Position numbers and translations under genes: made by a program
Notes under the pieces: generated by a model
The model's input: the letters and a program-made list of their open reading frames with translations, nothing else
Database searches by the model: none
Told to the model about the DNA's origin: nothing
Part shown: positions 48,547 to 57,395 of the stretch, in pieces
Position numbering within the stretch: the stretch's first letter is position 1
Layout of the letters: every line of letters starts with the position of its first letter
Source of the DNA: Mesostigma viride
Taxonomy: Eukaryota > Streptophyta > Mesostigmatophyceae > Mesostigmatales > Mesostigmataceae
Direction of reading: 5' to 3'
Length of the DNA stretch: 64,000 nt
Assembly: GCA_009746045.1 (NCBI GenBank)
Contig: RPFO01000106.1
Span: 1,299,211-1,363,210 of the forward strand

Positions 48547-50587
48547 GCAGTTTTTCCATGCTCTCGTTCTTGGCCCGTTCCGCGGCCTCCTTGGCGATGC
48601 GGCGGTCCACGGACGGCACCAACGAGTCCAGCAGGTCTATCGCGTTGTTAGCCACCAACATGAGGATGCGAGAGTCGGCGCTGTCGCTCGACTCTCGCAA
48701 CATCTCTCGCACTCTCTGCACGATGACGCGTTTCGTCTTCTCTATCTGGTCCATGGTGAGAGCGTTCAATTTGGAAGCCTCGTCACCCACGGAAATATAG
48801 CGGTGCACGGTCACGGTCCACGCGTCTTTCGACAAGAAGGAGTGAGAGCAAAATCGAACCGCGCGCGCGATCGTCTGCTTTTCGGCGTTTTTTGAGAGGA
48901 GCGGCTCGACGATGTGCACGTGTCGCACGCCTTTCAAGTCGAGGCCTTCGTTGAATTTCCGGCGCGCCAGAATGACTCGGAGGTACTCCCCTTTCGCGTT
49001 ATTCTTCTCGTTAAAAACGTCTCTCACGTGTTGCAATTTTAGCGCGGGCTCGTCGTCTTCCACTCCTAACAGCGCGTACCTTTTCGCCGGTTTATCGGGT
49101 TTCCCGCCTCCTAATCGGGTGTACCCCGAGGCGTCGAATACTCGCGACAGTTCCTTGAGGCCGCCGACGTTGAAGAAGGTGTAGATGTAATGCTTTTCCC
49201 CGGGAGTCGAAGTGACTATATCGGTCAATCTCTTGAACTTTGGGGACAACCGCGGCAATTCCGACAACAGAGTCGCCTTGTCGACTCCTCGGAACGGTAG
49301 CGTGTTGGCGGCTCGACGCGCCTCGGCCAGATACATCGGATGCGTCGGGTCGTTCCGTTTGGACTTGGAGCTCGCGATGAGGCGGTCCCGTACGAGAGCC
49401 GCCTGTTCCGGGCTCATGCGCACGACGTGATCGATATCTTTCACGATTTTGGGATACGTGGACGTATCTCCCGCGTAATCGACGAAAGAAACCAATCCGG
49501 TGAACGCGGAAGGAGGGGAGGCAGCGGTCAACTCCGGCGTGTCCTTCTTTCGAATCATGTTTAGCAAATTCAATATCTCTTTCTCGTCCTCTCCCAAGGT
49601 GGCCGTCAGGATGACCATGAAGAGGTTGTCCGTCTCTCTTCGGTTGGAGCTTAGCAGGAAGCGGAGGAGGGCCTGATGTTCTTTGAGAAGAGAGGGGATG
49701 GAGGGACGATAGAGATTGTGAACTTCGTCCATCACAAGGAGAGAGTCTTTCAGCAGGTCCTTGTTGGACCCCTTGTTCGCGTGGATTCCGTCGAGTCCGA
49801 GCATGTGAGCCAGACGGGGGAAGGTTATGAGGTCGTGCATGAACACTCGTTTCCTCAGCTTTTCCAATATCTGGTTCGGCGTGTCGTTCCTGAAACGAGG
49901 GAACAGACGGGCGCAATGGACGTATTCCGGCAGTTTTCCCTTTGCGTTTTCGAGACTCGTGACCAATAGGATTCGTTTCCCGGTGTCCCAGAAGGCGTCG
50001 ATGGCCGCCATGGCCGTGCACGTCTTCCCGGAGCCCGTCGAGTGCCAGGCCAGAAAACCGCGTTGGCCGTTTGGATGGGCGGCCAGGGCTCGCAAGTGAG
50101 TATTCACCACGGCCTGCTGGAGCGCCATGTACCTGTTATCCGGATCGGACGGGTTCAGATTGCATCCCCTATTCAACAACGATTGCGTCTTCGGGGGCTT
50201 GGCCGACTTGTGACCCTCGAAGTAGTCGCGGATGTACGCCTGGGTCGCGTCCAAGGCCGCGTCGACGGGCCAATCCGACGGAACGGCGCTCTGTCTATTG
50301 TCCGCCTCTGCGACGACCACGGGAGCGACAGCTGCAGGGGGGTCCCCATTCTTTCCCTCGTCGGGGTCGTCGACCAAGTGCTTCGTGGGGACGAACCCCC
50401 CTACCGGCTTATCGGCGAGGCGGACGAGACGTTTGAGAGGTTGTCTCGGAAAGTTATTTTCCGGAAGATTGTCGACGTCGATCTCTTCTTCGTCGAGTGG
50501 CTCGTCCACCACGCGCTTCGTGGGAACGTGATTTTCAGATTCTCGCATGAGGCGTTTTAGTTTGCTTTTGACGGATCCCTTCTTCAT
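48440..50587 (-). CDS. SF2 DEAD-like helicase of the D6/D11 virus type
   Basis: 715 residues. Walker A WHSTGSGKT at about 181-189, DEVH at 287-290, LTAT at about 327-330, then KFNEGLDLKGVRHVHIVEP and QTIARAVRFCSH as motifs V-VI. The order, DEVHN box and GLDLKGVR...EP segment match nucleocytoplasmic virus ATPases related to the D6 early transcription factor and D11 NPH-I helicases, used in viral transcription initiation or termination. Two VPTK-x-[LV]VD-x-P motifs repeat in the N-terminal ~90 residues (about 21 and 66), perhaps a docking peptide. ATG 50587 is preferred (a TATACC precedes it); ATG 50632 would add 15 residues. It is divergent from 50641. Confidence 0.82.
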   Translation of the reverse strand: MKKGSVKSKLKRLMRESENHVPTKRVVDEPLDEEEIDVDNLPENNFPRQPLKRLVRLADKPVGGFVPTKHLVDDPDEGKNGDPPAAVAPVVVAEADNRQSAVPSDWPVDAALDATQAYIRDYFEGHKSAKPPKTQSLLNRGCNLNPSDPDNRYMALQQAVVNTHLRALAAHPNGQRGFLAWHSTGSGKTCTAMAAIDAFWDTGKRILLVTSLENAKGKLPEYVHCARLFPRFRNDTPNQILEKLRKRVFMHDLITFPRLAHMLGLDGIHANKGSNKDLLKDSLLVMDEVHNLYRPSIPSLLKEHQALLRFLLSSNRRETDNLFMVILTATLGEDEKEILNLLNMIRKKDTPELTAASPPSAFTGLVSFVDYAGDTSTYPKIVKDIDHVVRMSPEQAALVRDRLIASSKSKRNDPTHPMYLAEARRAANTLPFRGVDKATLLSELPRLSPKFKRLTDIVTSTPGEKHYIYTFFNVGGLKELSRVFDASGYTRLGGGKPDKPAKRYALLGVEDDEPALKLQHVRDVFNEKNNAKGEYLRVILARRKFNEGLDLKGVRHVHIVEPLLSKNAEKQTIARAVRFCSHSFLSKDAWTVTVHRYISVGDEASKLNALTMDQIEKTKRVIVQRVREMLRESSDSADSRILMLVANNAIDLLDSLVPSVDRRIAKEAAERAKNESMEKLLTSLRAAAVDCRLFASMHNSAAFREASGRSEISCG

Positions 50588-50640
50588 GAACCCTCCCTTT
50601 TGGTATAAGTCCACAATAAAATATACGCGCATATCAACAG

Positions 50641-53337
50641 ATGGCGATAGTCACCAGACCTCCCGTGACGTGGAAACCCGCAACAGCCACAAATGTTAGA
50701 CCCCCTACCACGCCCGCGCCTACGACAACCGCGGCCGTCCGCCCTCCGTCCTCTTCTACGACGGGGAAGTACGATGACAACAACCCGGTGCACGTGCAGT
50801 ATAAGTCGGGCCTCTTCACGTACTGGGGTCAGCTGAAGGCGGCGACTCCGAGCCAGGCCGTGACGATAAACGCCGCCCTCGCAAAATACATAACGAACAT
50901 CAAGAACGACGCGAAAGCCGCGTTCACGGACTACGACTTCCAAGAACTGAAAAAAAATTACGAGAACCGCGCCTACCCGCTAGCGTCAAAGGCTCCCCCT
51001 CCGGCAGCGGTGGCGATGGCGACGTATACTCCCACTCAACTGGAGTGGAAAACGAGATTGGTGGACGCTTGGAAGGCGGTGAAGGCGAACAACAACGAAG
51101 CGACTCAATCGTTCGCGACGACGACGGAATCACAGGCTCGAAGAGTCGCGTACTTCAAGGACGCGGACATCGCCAAGTTCAAGAGCGAGATCGGAGGAGT
51201 GCCGGATCGTCTGGCCCCCACTCCGACCGTCCCCGCAATGCCGACCGCTCGCCCCCCCGCTCCTCCAACGGCTCCCACCGCCACCGTCCCATCCCCCACA
51301 CCTCCCACCGCCACCGCGCCTGCCCCCTCCGCGCCCGTGGCTTTCGACGACACGAACCCGGACCACATGCGGATGCACAACGCGATCGTGGGGGCGATGT
51401 ACAACGCGGCCACGCAGCCGTCGGCGGAAAACACGTCGATCCTGGACAACCTGGTCGCGAAAGCCAAGACGGATCTGCGATGGTCCGATTCGGCGTTCCT
51501 GTACGTCCAGAACGATTTCAAGCAAGACCACCCCGGGGTGCCGTTGCCGAGTCGCACGCCCTCTCTCGCGCCCCCCCCGCCACCGACCACGACGGCCCCC
51601 CCGCTTCCTCCGCCGACGCTCACGACGGCCGCCCCTCCTCCTCCGCCGACGATGACGGCCGAACAACTCTCGGGCCTGCGACAGGCGTTGGGAGGAGCGG
51701 GCACGGCGTTGGCGACGGCGGGGACGCTCTCGAACGGCGACATGGGAAATAAAATCAAGGACTTTCTGAAACTTCCTAACAACGCGAACGTCAAGTTTTC
51801 GGTCACGAACAAGACCATGAACGCGACGGGGATGTGGAGCTCCACGCAGATACTTTCGTATCTGAACAGAACGACCTGGCCCGCGTCGTCCGTCGGCACA
51901 TTTCCAAACAACGCGGCGTTCGTCTCTTCTTGGACGGTGTCGAGAGACGGTTCCGTGGCGTTCACCGTGCGATGGAAGAGCGCGGATCACGGGTACGCGT
52001 ACGAGCTTTCTTCCGCGATTCCGGCGCCGACTCCGACCCCGGCGCCGACTCCTGCGCCGACCAATCAAAACAGTCAGAACCCGACCGGCGTTTTCGTCGC
52101 CTCGAACTCCACGCACGTCACGTACAGGGACCAGCTGTTCGCGCAATGGGAGAAATGCGTCCAGACCCCGACCCAGCAGTGTCTGGATATCACGACATTG
52201 CTCGAGAACAAAGCGAGGATGGACACGAATTGGAGCGCGGATACCATCGGACTGTTGCGTACCGAGTTCGGCGCGAAGGCGCAGAACGACGACTTGCAAA
52301 AGAGGATCGCGGAGGGCGAGAAGGCGGCGGACGACGGGCGGCTCAAAGACGCGAAGGCGATCTTGGGGGGGATACGCAGTTACCAGGGGCGCGTCACCCA
52401 GGCGTTTCTCGAGCAAAAGAAGGAGGAAATCAAGACGAAGATCCGCGGATTCGTGACGCGACGGGACATCGCGTCGGCCGAGGCGCTATTGACGTTCGCC
52501 ATCGACCAGGAGGTTTTGTGGGATGTCGAAAAGGATAAATACAAGACCGCCGTCGATTTGCTGAAAAGGCAGAAAGATGACACGACGGAGTTCGACACGA
52601 CGATGAAAGCGCTCGTCGTCAAGTGGAACTCCGGAAACGTCATCGAGGCGGTCAAGGGAGAGAAGGAAATCGTAAAACCGTACAACAGTTCTGCGATCTC
52701 CGGTCGTCCGGAGCCGACCGATATCGACCAATTGGCGAAGACGATCGCGATGGAAATGGCGGGGTTCGCGTCCGCCAACAAGGAGCCCACGTTTCAAAAA
52801 AATGCTCTGAGTATGGAAACGCGTCGACAGAAAATCGTCGACGCGATCATCGCGTTCAAGGTGGCGAACCAGGACGGCAAGGCTGCCGAATTGCGGACGC
52901 TGGCTCTCGACAACGGCTATTTCGCGAACGCTAACGGGTTGGACCAGCTCACCGCAATCAGGTCTGCTCCCGGATCGACGGCAACCCCACCACCTCCGCC
53001 TGCTGGGACTACCACAACACCAGCTTCTGGGACCACAACAACACCAGCTTCTGGGACAACCACAACAACTGCTGCAGGGACTACCACAACGACAACAACT
53101 GCTGCAGAGACTACCACCGCACCAGCTTCTGGGACTACCGCGACCTCTTCTCCCGACGCGGCCACTGGAGACACAGCGACTGGAGACACGGCGACTACCT
53201 CGGACACGACCTCGACTACCACAGGCGCGTCGATATTCCCCGCGTGGGACCCGACGGCGATGACATCCGATCAACAATTGGCCGCAGTCGTGATTGCGGC
53301 ATTCTTTGTACTGGTGGTTATTTTACTGCTTAAGTAA
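50641..53337 (+). CDS. four-module, Pro/Thr-rich C-terminally anchored virion-type protein
   Basis: 898 residues. Four related helical modules of about 65 residues recur: near residues 44-110 (DDNNPVHVQYKSGLFTYWGQ), 128-186, 237-302 (DDTNPDHMRMHNAIVGAMYN) and 483-545 (NSTHVTYRDQLFAQWEKC). Each follows a [DN]-x-[NS]-[PT]-x-H-x-x-[YM]-type start, W/Y positions and a final F/L-x-x-[ED]-[FY]. Pro/Thr/Ala linkers join them. Near the C-terminus is a Thr-rich mucin-like stalk (TTTTPASGTTTTPASG), then a single span at about 879-897 (LAAVVIAAFFVLVVILLLK). It is probably a particle-surface or inner-membrane protein. AAATATACGCG precedes the ATG. Family unknown. Confidence 0.7.
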   Translation: MAIVTRPPVTWKPATATNVRPPTTPAPTTTAAVRPPSSSTTGKYDDNNPVHVQYKSGLFTYWGQLKAATPSQAVTINAALAKYITNIKNDAKAAFTDYDFQELKKNYENRAYPLASKAPPPAAVAMATYTPTQLEWKTRLVDAWKAVKANNNEATQSFATTTESQARRVAYFKDADIAKFKSEIGGVPDRLAPTPTVPAMPTARPPAPPTAPTATVPSPTPPTATAPAPSAPVAFDDTNPDHMRMHNAIVGAMYNAATQPSAENTSILDNLVAKAKTDLRWSDSAFLYVQNDFKQDHPGVPLPSRTPSLAPPPPPTTTAPPLPPPTLTTAAPPPPPTMTAEQLSGLRQALGGAGTALATAGTLSNGDMGNKIKDFLKLPNNANVKFSVTNKTMNATGMWSSTQILSYLNRTTWPASSVGTFPNNAAFVSSWTVSRDGSVAFTVRWKSADHGYAYELSSAIPAPTPTPAPTPAPTNQNSQNPTGVFVASNSTHVTYRDQLFAQWEKCVQTPTQQCLDITTLLENKARMDTNWSADTIGLLRTEFGAKAQNDDLQKRIAEGEKAADDGRLKDAKAILGGIRSYQGRVTQAFLEQKKEEIKTKIRGFVTRRDIASAEALLTFAIDQEVLWDVEKDKYKTAVDLLKRQKDDTTEFDTTMKALVVKWNSGNVIEAVKGEKEIVKPYNSSAISGRPEPTDIDQLAKTIAMEMAGFASANKEPTFQKNALSMETRRQKIVDAIIAFKVANQDGKAAELRTLALDNGYFANANGLDQLTAIRSAPGSTATPPPPPAGTTTTPASGTTTTPASGTTTTTAAGTTTTTTTAAETTTAPASGTTATSSPDAATGDTATGDTATTSDTTSTTTGASIFPAWDPTAMTSDQQLAAVVIAAFFVLVVILLLK

Positions 53338-53368
53338 ATTTCCTTCTTTGTTATTATACACGTCACGG

Positions 53369-53959
53369 ATGAGTTCTTTGTTGACCGAACAACAAAAGCA
53401 ACAACTGGCATTGGAAGAGAAAAAGGTAGCGGAGTTGCACGCGCTCGCTCCGGGCCAAAAAGACGTGAGCGACCTCCAACTCCGATTCGCGGCGGTATCC
53501 GACAAAATGAACCGCGCTCTGCCCAACCTGATTCAGGGCAGCGTCTTGAGGAAAGATAACAGCGCTACAAGTGTCGCAGTAACCGGTGCTTCGACCAACA
53601 TAATTCAAGCGAGCGGGCTAGTCACAGACACGACCGTGGCAGGAACTCGCGCGGTCGGGGATGCCAATCCCAGGTTGACGGAGAAGAATAAGAAAAAGGA
53701 GAAGAAGAAGAGGTTGGCCTGGGCGTTGGGGATTTCGGGAGGCTGTCTTTTGTTGTTATTCGCCGTGCTGCTTTGGCGCAAGTATCATCCGAAGCCTGAA
53801 GTCGCCGCGGAAGCTAGTCCGCCGCTAGATCAAATAGATACTCAAGCTCGGAGAGCTCCCGACAGCAACCCAGAGGGATTATTGCTGGCAATGAATCAAC
53901 AAGTCGGGGATAGAGCTGACGCTCTATTTAACGGGACAGGCGCCCCCGGGACATTCTAG
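53369..53959 (+). CDS. single-span membrane protein
   Basis: 196 residues. A helical Gln/Glu-rich start (LLTEQQKQQLALEEKKVAEL), a basic patch (KNKKKEKKKR) directly before one membrane span at about 131-150 (LAWALGISGGCLLLLFAVLL) and a short tail. The positive-inside rule places the large N-terminal part in the cytosol or particle interior. ATTATACACGTCACGG precedes ATG 53369, matching the start-proximal TATAC motif. It overlaps the last 36 bases of the convergent reductase gene. Confidence 0.6.
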   Translation: MSSLLTEQQKQQLALEEKKVAELHALAPGQKDVSDLQLRFAAVSDKMNRALPNLIQGSVLRKDNSATSVAVTGASTNIIQASGLVTDTTVAGTRAVGDANPRLTEKNKKKEKKKRLAWALGISGGCLLLLFAVLLWRKYHPKPEVAAEASPPLDQIDTQARRAPDSNPEGLLLAMNQQVGDRADALFNGTGAPGTF

Positions 53960-56900
53960 CTCGATATCGTCCGCGTCCATGTGGACGATCCCCTTGTAAT
54001 CGACGGGGCGGAGTGAGGAGCCGTACTCTTCGAACTGCCTCTTGGTGACGACCTCCTGAGGGAGGTACGCGTATCCCAAATCCTTGGCGTTCTTGGTCGG
54101 GTCGGCTCGGTGCAGGAAAGAGACGCCGACGTACGCATCCCAATGGCGTTCGAACCAATCGATGATCGCCGGGACTTCGGAGGGGTCGTAGGACACGGTG
54201 CAGCTGACGTTCTGCTCGCACCAATTCTCCATAAGCGACAGGTACCTGTTGAGCTGATCCACGGCCGACTCCATGTTCACCTCCACCTCCACTTTGGTGC
54301 CGTCCTTCCTCTCCACGGTCTTCTTGGTGAAAGGGACGTTCACGTAGGAGATGGGGAACGTCACGAGGACCGACTCGGCCTCGAAAGGCTTGTCCGTCAC
54401 GCGGTACCCTGCCGCCACGAACCTCTCCACCAGCGGGTCGTGCTTGCTGTAGGTGATGTTGTTGAGGATGTACTTCCCCAGCGGCTTGTGCACGCCCTCG
54501 GGCACCTCGCCCCACTCGGTGGTTGACATAACCTTGGACAGGGTCCCGCTGGGCTTGACGCACGTCACGTTCTTGGGGAGCGGCCTCTTCAGCTCTCGTG
54601 CCATCGAGTAGGCGGCCGAGACGGCCACGTTCTTCATCCTCCTGAAGTCGTACGGCTGCAGATCCGGACGCGAGACGATGCCGGTGAGTCCCACTCCGCA
54701 CAGGTGCAGGAACTGGTTGTTGAGGTGCCAGGCCTCTTGCAGGATCTCGTCGCGCAAGTCGACCATCGTCTGGCGGTAGTTCATCCGGGCGGCCAAGACG
54801 ATGGCTGCCTCCAATCCCGCCTTGTCCCCGGGACGGAACGCGGCGAGGTTTATCTCGGTGAGATTGCAGAAGGACTTGTTGCCGAGGAGGATCTCCCTGC
54901 GCGTACAAAACCGCGAATAAAACATAGAGAGAGTCAGTGACGACGACTCGATGAATTACAACATTATGCGACGGATAATGAAATGTTATAGTTGCAGCGA
55001 GAGATTGAGCGTCGCGTATTGGGACGAAGATGAACAAGACATCGGCTTGTACTTCCACTCTTGCCAGACTTGGAACTTGGTGTGTCCTGGAGCTCACATG
55101 ATATGCTCCCTTTGTTACAATGCCTTGAAGAAGAAAGACGTCTCGTTCCAGGAGCAGTTGCGAAACGTGAGCGGATGCGACTTGGAAGAGCCGGAGGAAG
55201 ACCATCACGAGTTGACGCATCGCGACTACAAGCAGTTGAGCAAGGACGCCATGGTCCTATTGTGCAATTTGAAGGGGGTGCACCTTTCCGACATGCTCAC
55301 ATGGGCCTAGATTTTTTATGCGCGTATACTACTGATGTGCGAGAATGAAGAGATGCATTGCCGAAAATTCGGACGGCGAAAGGTGCTCGAAAAAGGTTTC
55401 GAAAGGAAACGTGTGTCCTCAACACCTGGACTTGATGGGGCGCAATATCTTGGAGCACGAGGACTTACAAAATCAGATATTGTCGCATTTGAGTTCCAAA
55501 GAAATGTTAAGCATGGGAACTTCGTTGGGGAAAACGGCGGATGCAAAAATCAAGAAGAAGTTTGTCGAACGCGCGAAGAAGAAGTTGGAAAACCACGACA
55601 AGGTGATAGATGTGGCAGAAGCAGCGGTGACCCGCTTTAGGAAAAAGCGCGGGAGTCTGACTGACCAGAAAGTGGAAAGAGTGAATAGTGGTCAAGACGA
55701 TGTCGACGTTTCCCGTCGGATTGACGATCTGTACGTGTGGATCGAGGAAACTGAAAAATACCTGGAAGCACTGCATAACGAGCGAAATAAACTGGAACGC
55801 CTCCACAATCAAGCTGAAATTGTGAGTCTCAATTCGTTGGGTAGAACCATGGACACGGAGAATGCGGTACCCCGAACGGCGACGTGGGAAGACGTGGACC
55901 GCTTGCGAGCGGAAGAAGCCGAAGCCAAACGAAATATAGAGAGAATAGCGGAGGAACTCAGGATACCCACTCGCAATCGGCGACACGACAGGATGCTGCA
56001 GTCAGAATCTGACAAATACGCCGACAGATTATTCGACACCGCGTTTGAAATCCCGGAAAAAGAACGCGAAAACTTCCGTTTTTACAACCATTATTTTGCT
56101 AATCAGTAGCGGCATTGGTTTACACTTACCCACATGGGTTGCAGCCGCGGCACCAGGGCGCCCGCTTCTTCGCGACCTCCAGATTCAGCATGCCGGGCTC
56201 CGACCCGCCGGAGTCTTGCATGATCTCGAAGATGTCCTCCAGTTGCTGTCTCGTCGGCTTGGAATGGAACACGAGACTGTTATTGGACTGCTGGCGGTGA
56301 GGGTGGGCGACCCACCACTCCTTCTTGGCGGAGGCGAACTCCCTCCACTCGGTCTCGCCGTAGTCGAACAGCGCGATCTCCGCCGACCTGCGACTGCTCA
56401 ACATCGTCCCGAGGTGGTTCACGACGTCCAGGATGTCCATCTTGGTCAGCAGCTGGTCCGCGCGCTCGGACATGATGCGGGCGATCTTCTCGAACGCGGT
56501 GGCGATCTGAGTGTCTCCCGATGAGAGCCACGAATATCCGGAGAGTCTCTCTCCCCCGGGCCTGATTTCGGAGAAGTCCAGCACGAGCCGCTCGGCGGGC
56601 CACTTTCCGGCCATGAGTTTTCCGGCCGCCTTGGCCCACGCGACCGCCGAGTCCCCGACGGCGATGGTCCACGTCTTCGTGTCCGCGTCCCACGTCTCCG
56701 TGTTGAAGTCCTTTCCTCCCTTGCTCTTCCTCCTCGACCGGATCACCTCGATGTCCTTGATCGCTCTCGAGAAGCCGTTGAGCGTGCCCGTGACTGGGCG
56801 GAATCCGACTCTGCGAGGAATAAAAAAATGTGCGAGATCAGACACGGATGGATGAGGACGTGGAACTCGAGAGACAACAAGCGGCACTGTACAAATACGA

Positions 56901-57337
56901 CTTGTTCATATTGGTGGGATTCGTACTCCTTCGTTTCTTGCTAAATGCGTACTGTCCTCAATGCTGGTGAATTACCCGCATCCTTGCAGAAGGAGCCACA
57001 GCACGTCGACGATGTCGTACACGGTCTCCACCTCGGTGAAGCTGCAGTTGAACATGCAGGACTCCCTCCTCCTGCTCAACTCGGTACCTCCCAGCCATAG
57101 AGTGCGTCCTGCTGGGGCGATCCTCCGGTTCCGAATATGTTCTCTCAATTGTTTCAATTCTTCTTTCTCGTCGCTGTCCAATGCCTTTCCCTCTTTCCCC
57201 CGCACCCACAGCCACTCCTGGTGCGATATCACTCGGTCCACCACGTCCTCCCAGGACTCCAAGGACCCGTCCTCGAGAGGGCGGTGATAGGTCCTCAGAG
57301 ACACCGCCATGGCCCGGTCGGTCGGCGTGGTCGTCAT
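53924..57337 (-). CDS. class II (B12-dependent) ribonucleotide reductase, three exons
   Basis: Exons 57337-56976, 56810-56130 and 54896-53924 join to 671 codons with no frame error. The enzyme reduces ribonucleotides to deoxyribonucleotides with adenosylcobalamin. Expected residues are present: C98 (FNCSF) and C358 (FCNLTEINL) as the active-site pair, N345-P-C347-G-E349 as the radical site, and C663/C668 (ECPGGACP) at the C-terminus. Intron 1 (56975-56811, 165 bases) has GTAATT...CAG and splits GCG|VGF. Intron 2 (56129-54897, 1,233 bases) has GTAAGT...CAG and splits NPCG|E. Both have CTGAY branch-like sites and pyrimidine tracts. Both introns hold antisense genes. Length is slightly under the ~740 of monomeric bacterial enzymes. 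Confidence 0.85.
54951..55310 (+). CDS. RING-like small zinc protein inside reductase intron 2
   Basis: 119 residues. Cys/His spacing MKCYSCSERL...YFHSC...LVCPGAHMICSLC gives C-x2-C, H-x-C, C-x3-H, C-x2-C, compatible with a RING or related two-zinc fold and thus perhaps ubiquitin ligase activity (inference). The tail is acidic then helical. It lies antisense to the reductase, wholly within its second intron, starting 54 bases from the intron's acceptor side. A neighbouring nested gene follows 34 bases after its stop. Confidence 0.6.
   Translation: MNYNIMRRIMKCYSCSERLSVAYWDEDEQDIGLYFHSCQTWNLVCPGAHMICSLCYNALKKKDVSFQEQLRNVSGCDLEEPEEDHHELTHRDYKQLSKDAMVLLCNLKGVHLSDMLTWA
55345..56109 (+). CDS. C..C..C..H finger plus F-box-like coiled-coil protein inside reductase intron 2
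   Basis: 254 residues. Residues 4-26 are the small finger (RCIAENSDGERC, then C-x2-H), residues about 30-60 are F-box-like (LEHEDLQNQILSHLSSKEML), and much of the rest is helical and charged with coiled-coil character (ERAKKKLENH; RIDDLYVWIEETEKYLEAL). The finger-then-F-box-like order matches 29368-30450. GCGTATACT lies 16 bases before the ATG, the late-type motif. The stop codon is 20 bases from the intron's donor side. It is antisense to the reductase. Confidence 0.65.
   Translation: MKRCIAENSDGERCSKKVSKGNVCPQHLDLMGRNILEHEDLQNQILSHLSSKEMLSMGTSLGKTADAKIKKKFVERAKKKLENHDKVIDVAEAAVTRFRKKRGSLTDQKVERVNSGQDDVDVSRRIDDLYVWIEETEKYLEALHNERNKLERLHNQAEIVSLNSLGRTMDTENAVPRTATWEDVDRLRAEEAEAKRNIERIAEELRIPTRNRRHDRMLQSESDKYADRLFDTAFEIPEKERENFRFYNHYFANQ
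56848..56970 (+). CDS. 40-residue membrane protein filling reductase intron 1
   Basis: A short plus-strand frame reads MDEDVELERQQAALYKYDLF followed by a hydrophobic span and a CPQCW end. An acidic head plus a single span is a common design of tiny virion membrane proteins. It occupies 123 of the 165 bases of reductase intron 1, with its stop codon 5 bases from the donor edge. Too short for statistics, but its coherent composition and the parallel with intron 2 support it. Confidence 0.5.
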   Translation: MDEDVELERQQAALYKYDLFILVGFVLLRFLLNAYCPQCW

Positions 57338-57395
57338 TCTCGATCTCTACTCTACCCTCGGAAAACCTCGGAGGCTGTGTGAACGCGTCTGTCGT

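Noticed and set aside
50588-50632. Longer helicase start 15 codons upstream
   Set aside because: It would place the coding start only 8 bases from the divergent gene's ATG and translate the TATACC motif; ATG 50587 is preferred but not proven.
54897-56129. Group I or group II self-splicing intron in the reductase
   Set aside because: The borders are GTAAGT and CAG with a pyrimidine tract and branch-like CTGAC, and the enclosed frames are antisense without homing endonuclease or maturase motifs.
54897-56975. Reductase as a disrupted pseudogene
   Set aside because: Both insertions are removable at canonical splice sites with exact restoration of conserved motifs and frame, and all catalytic residues are present.
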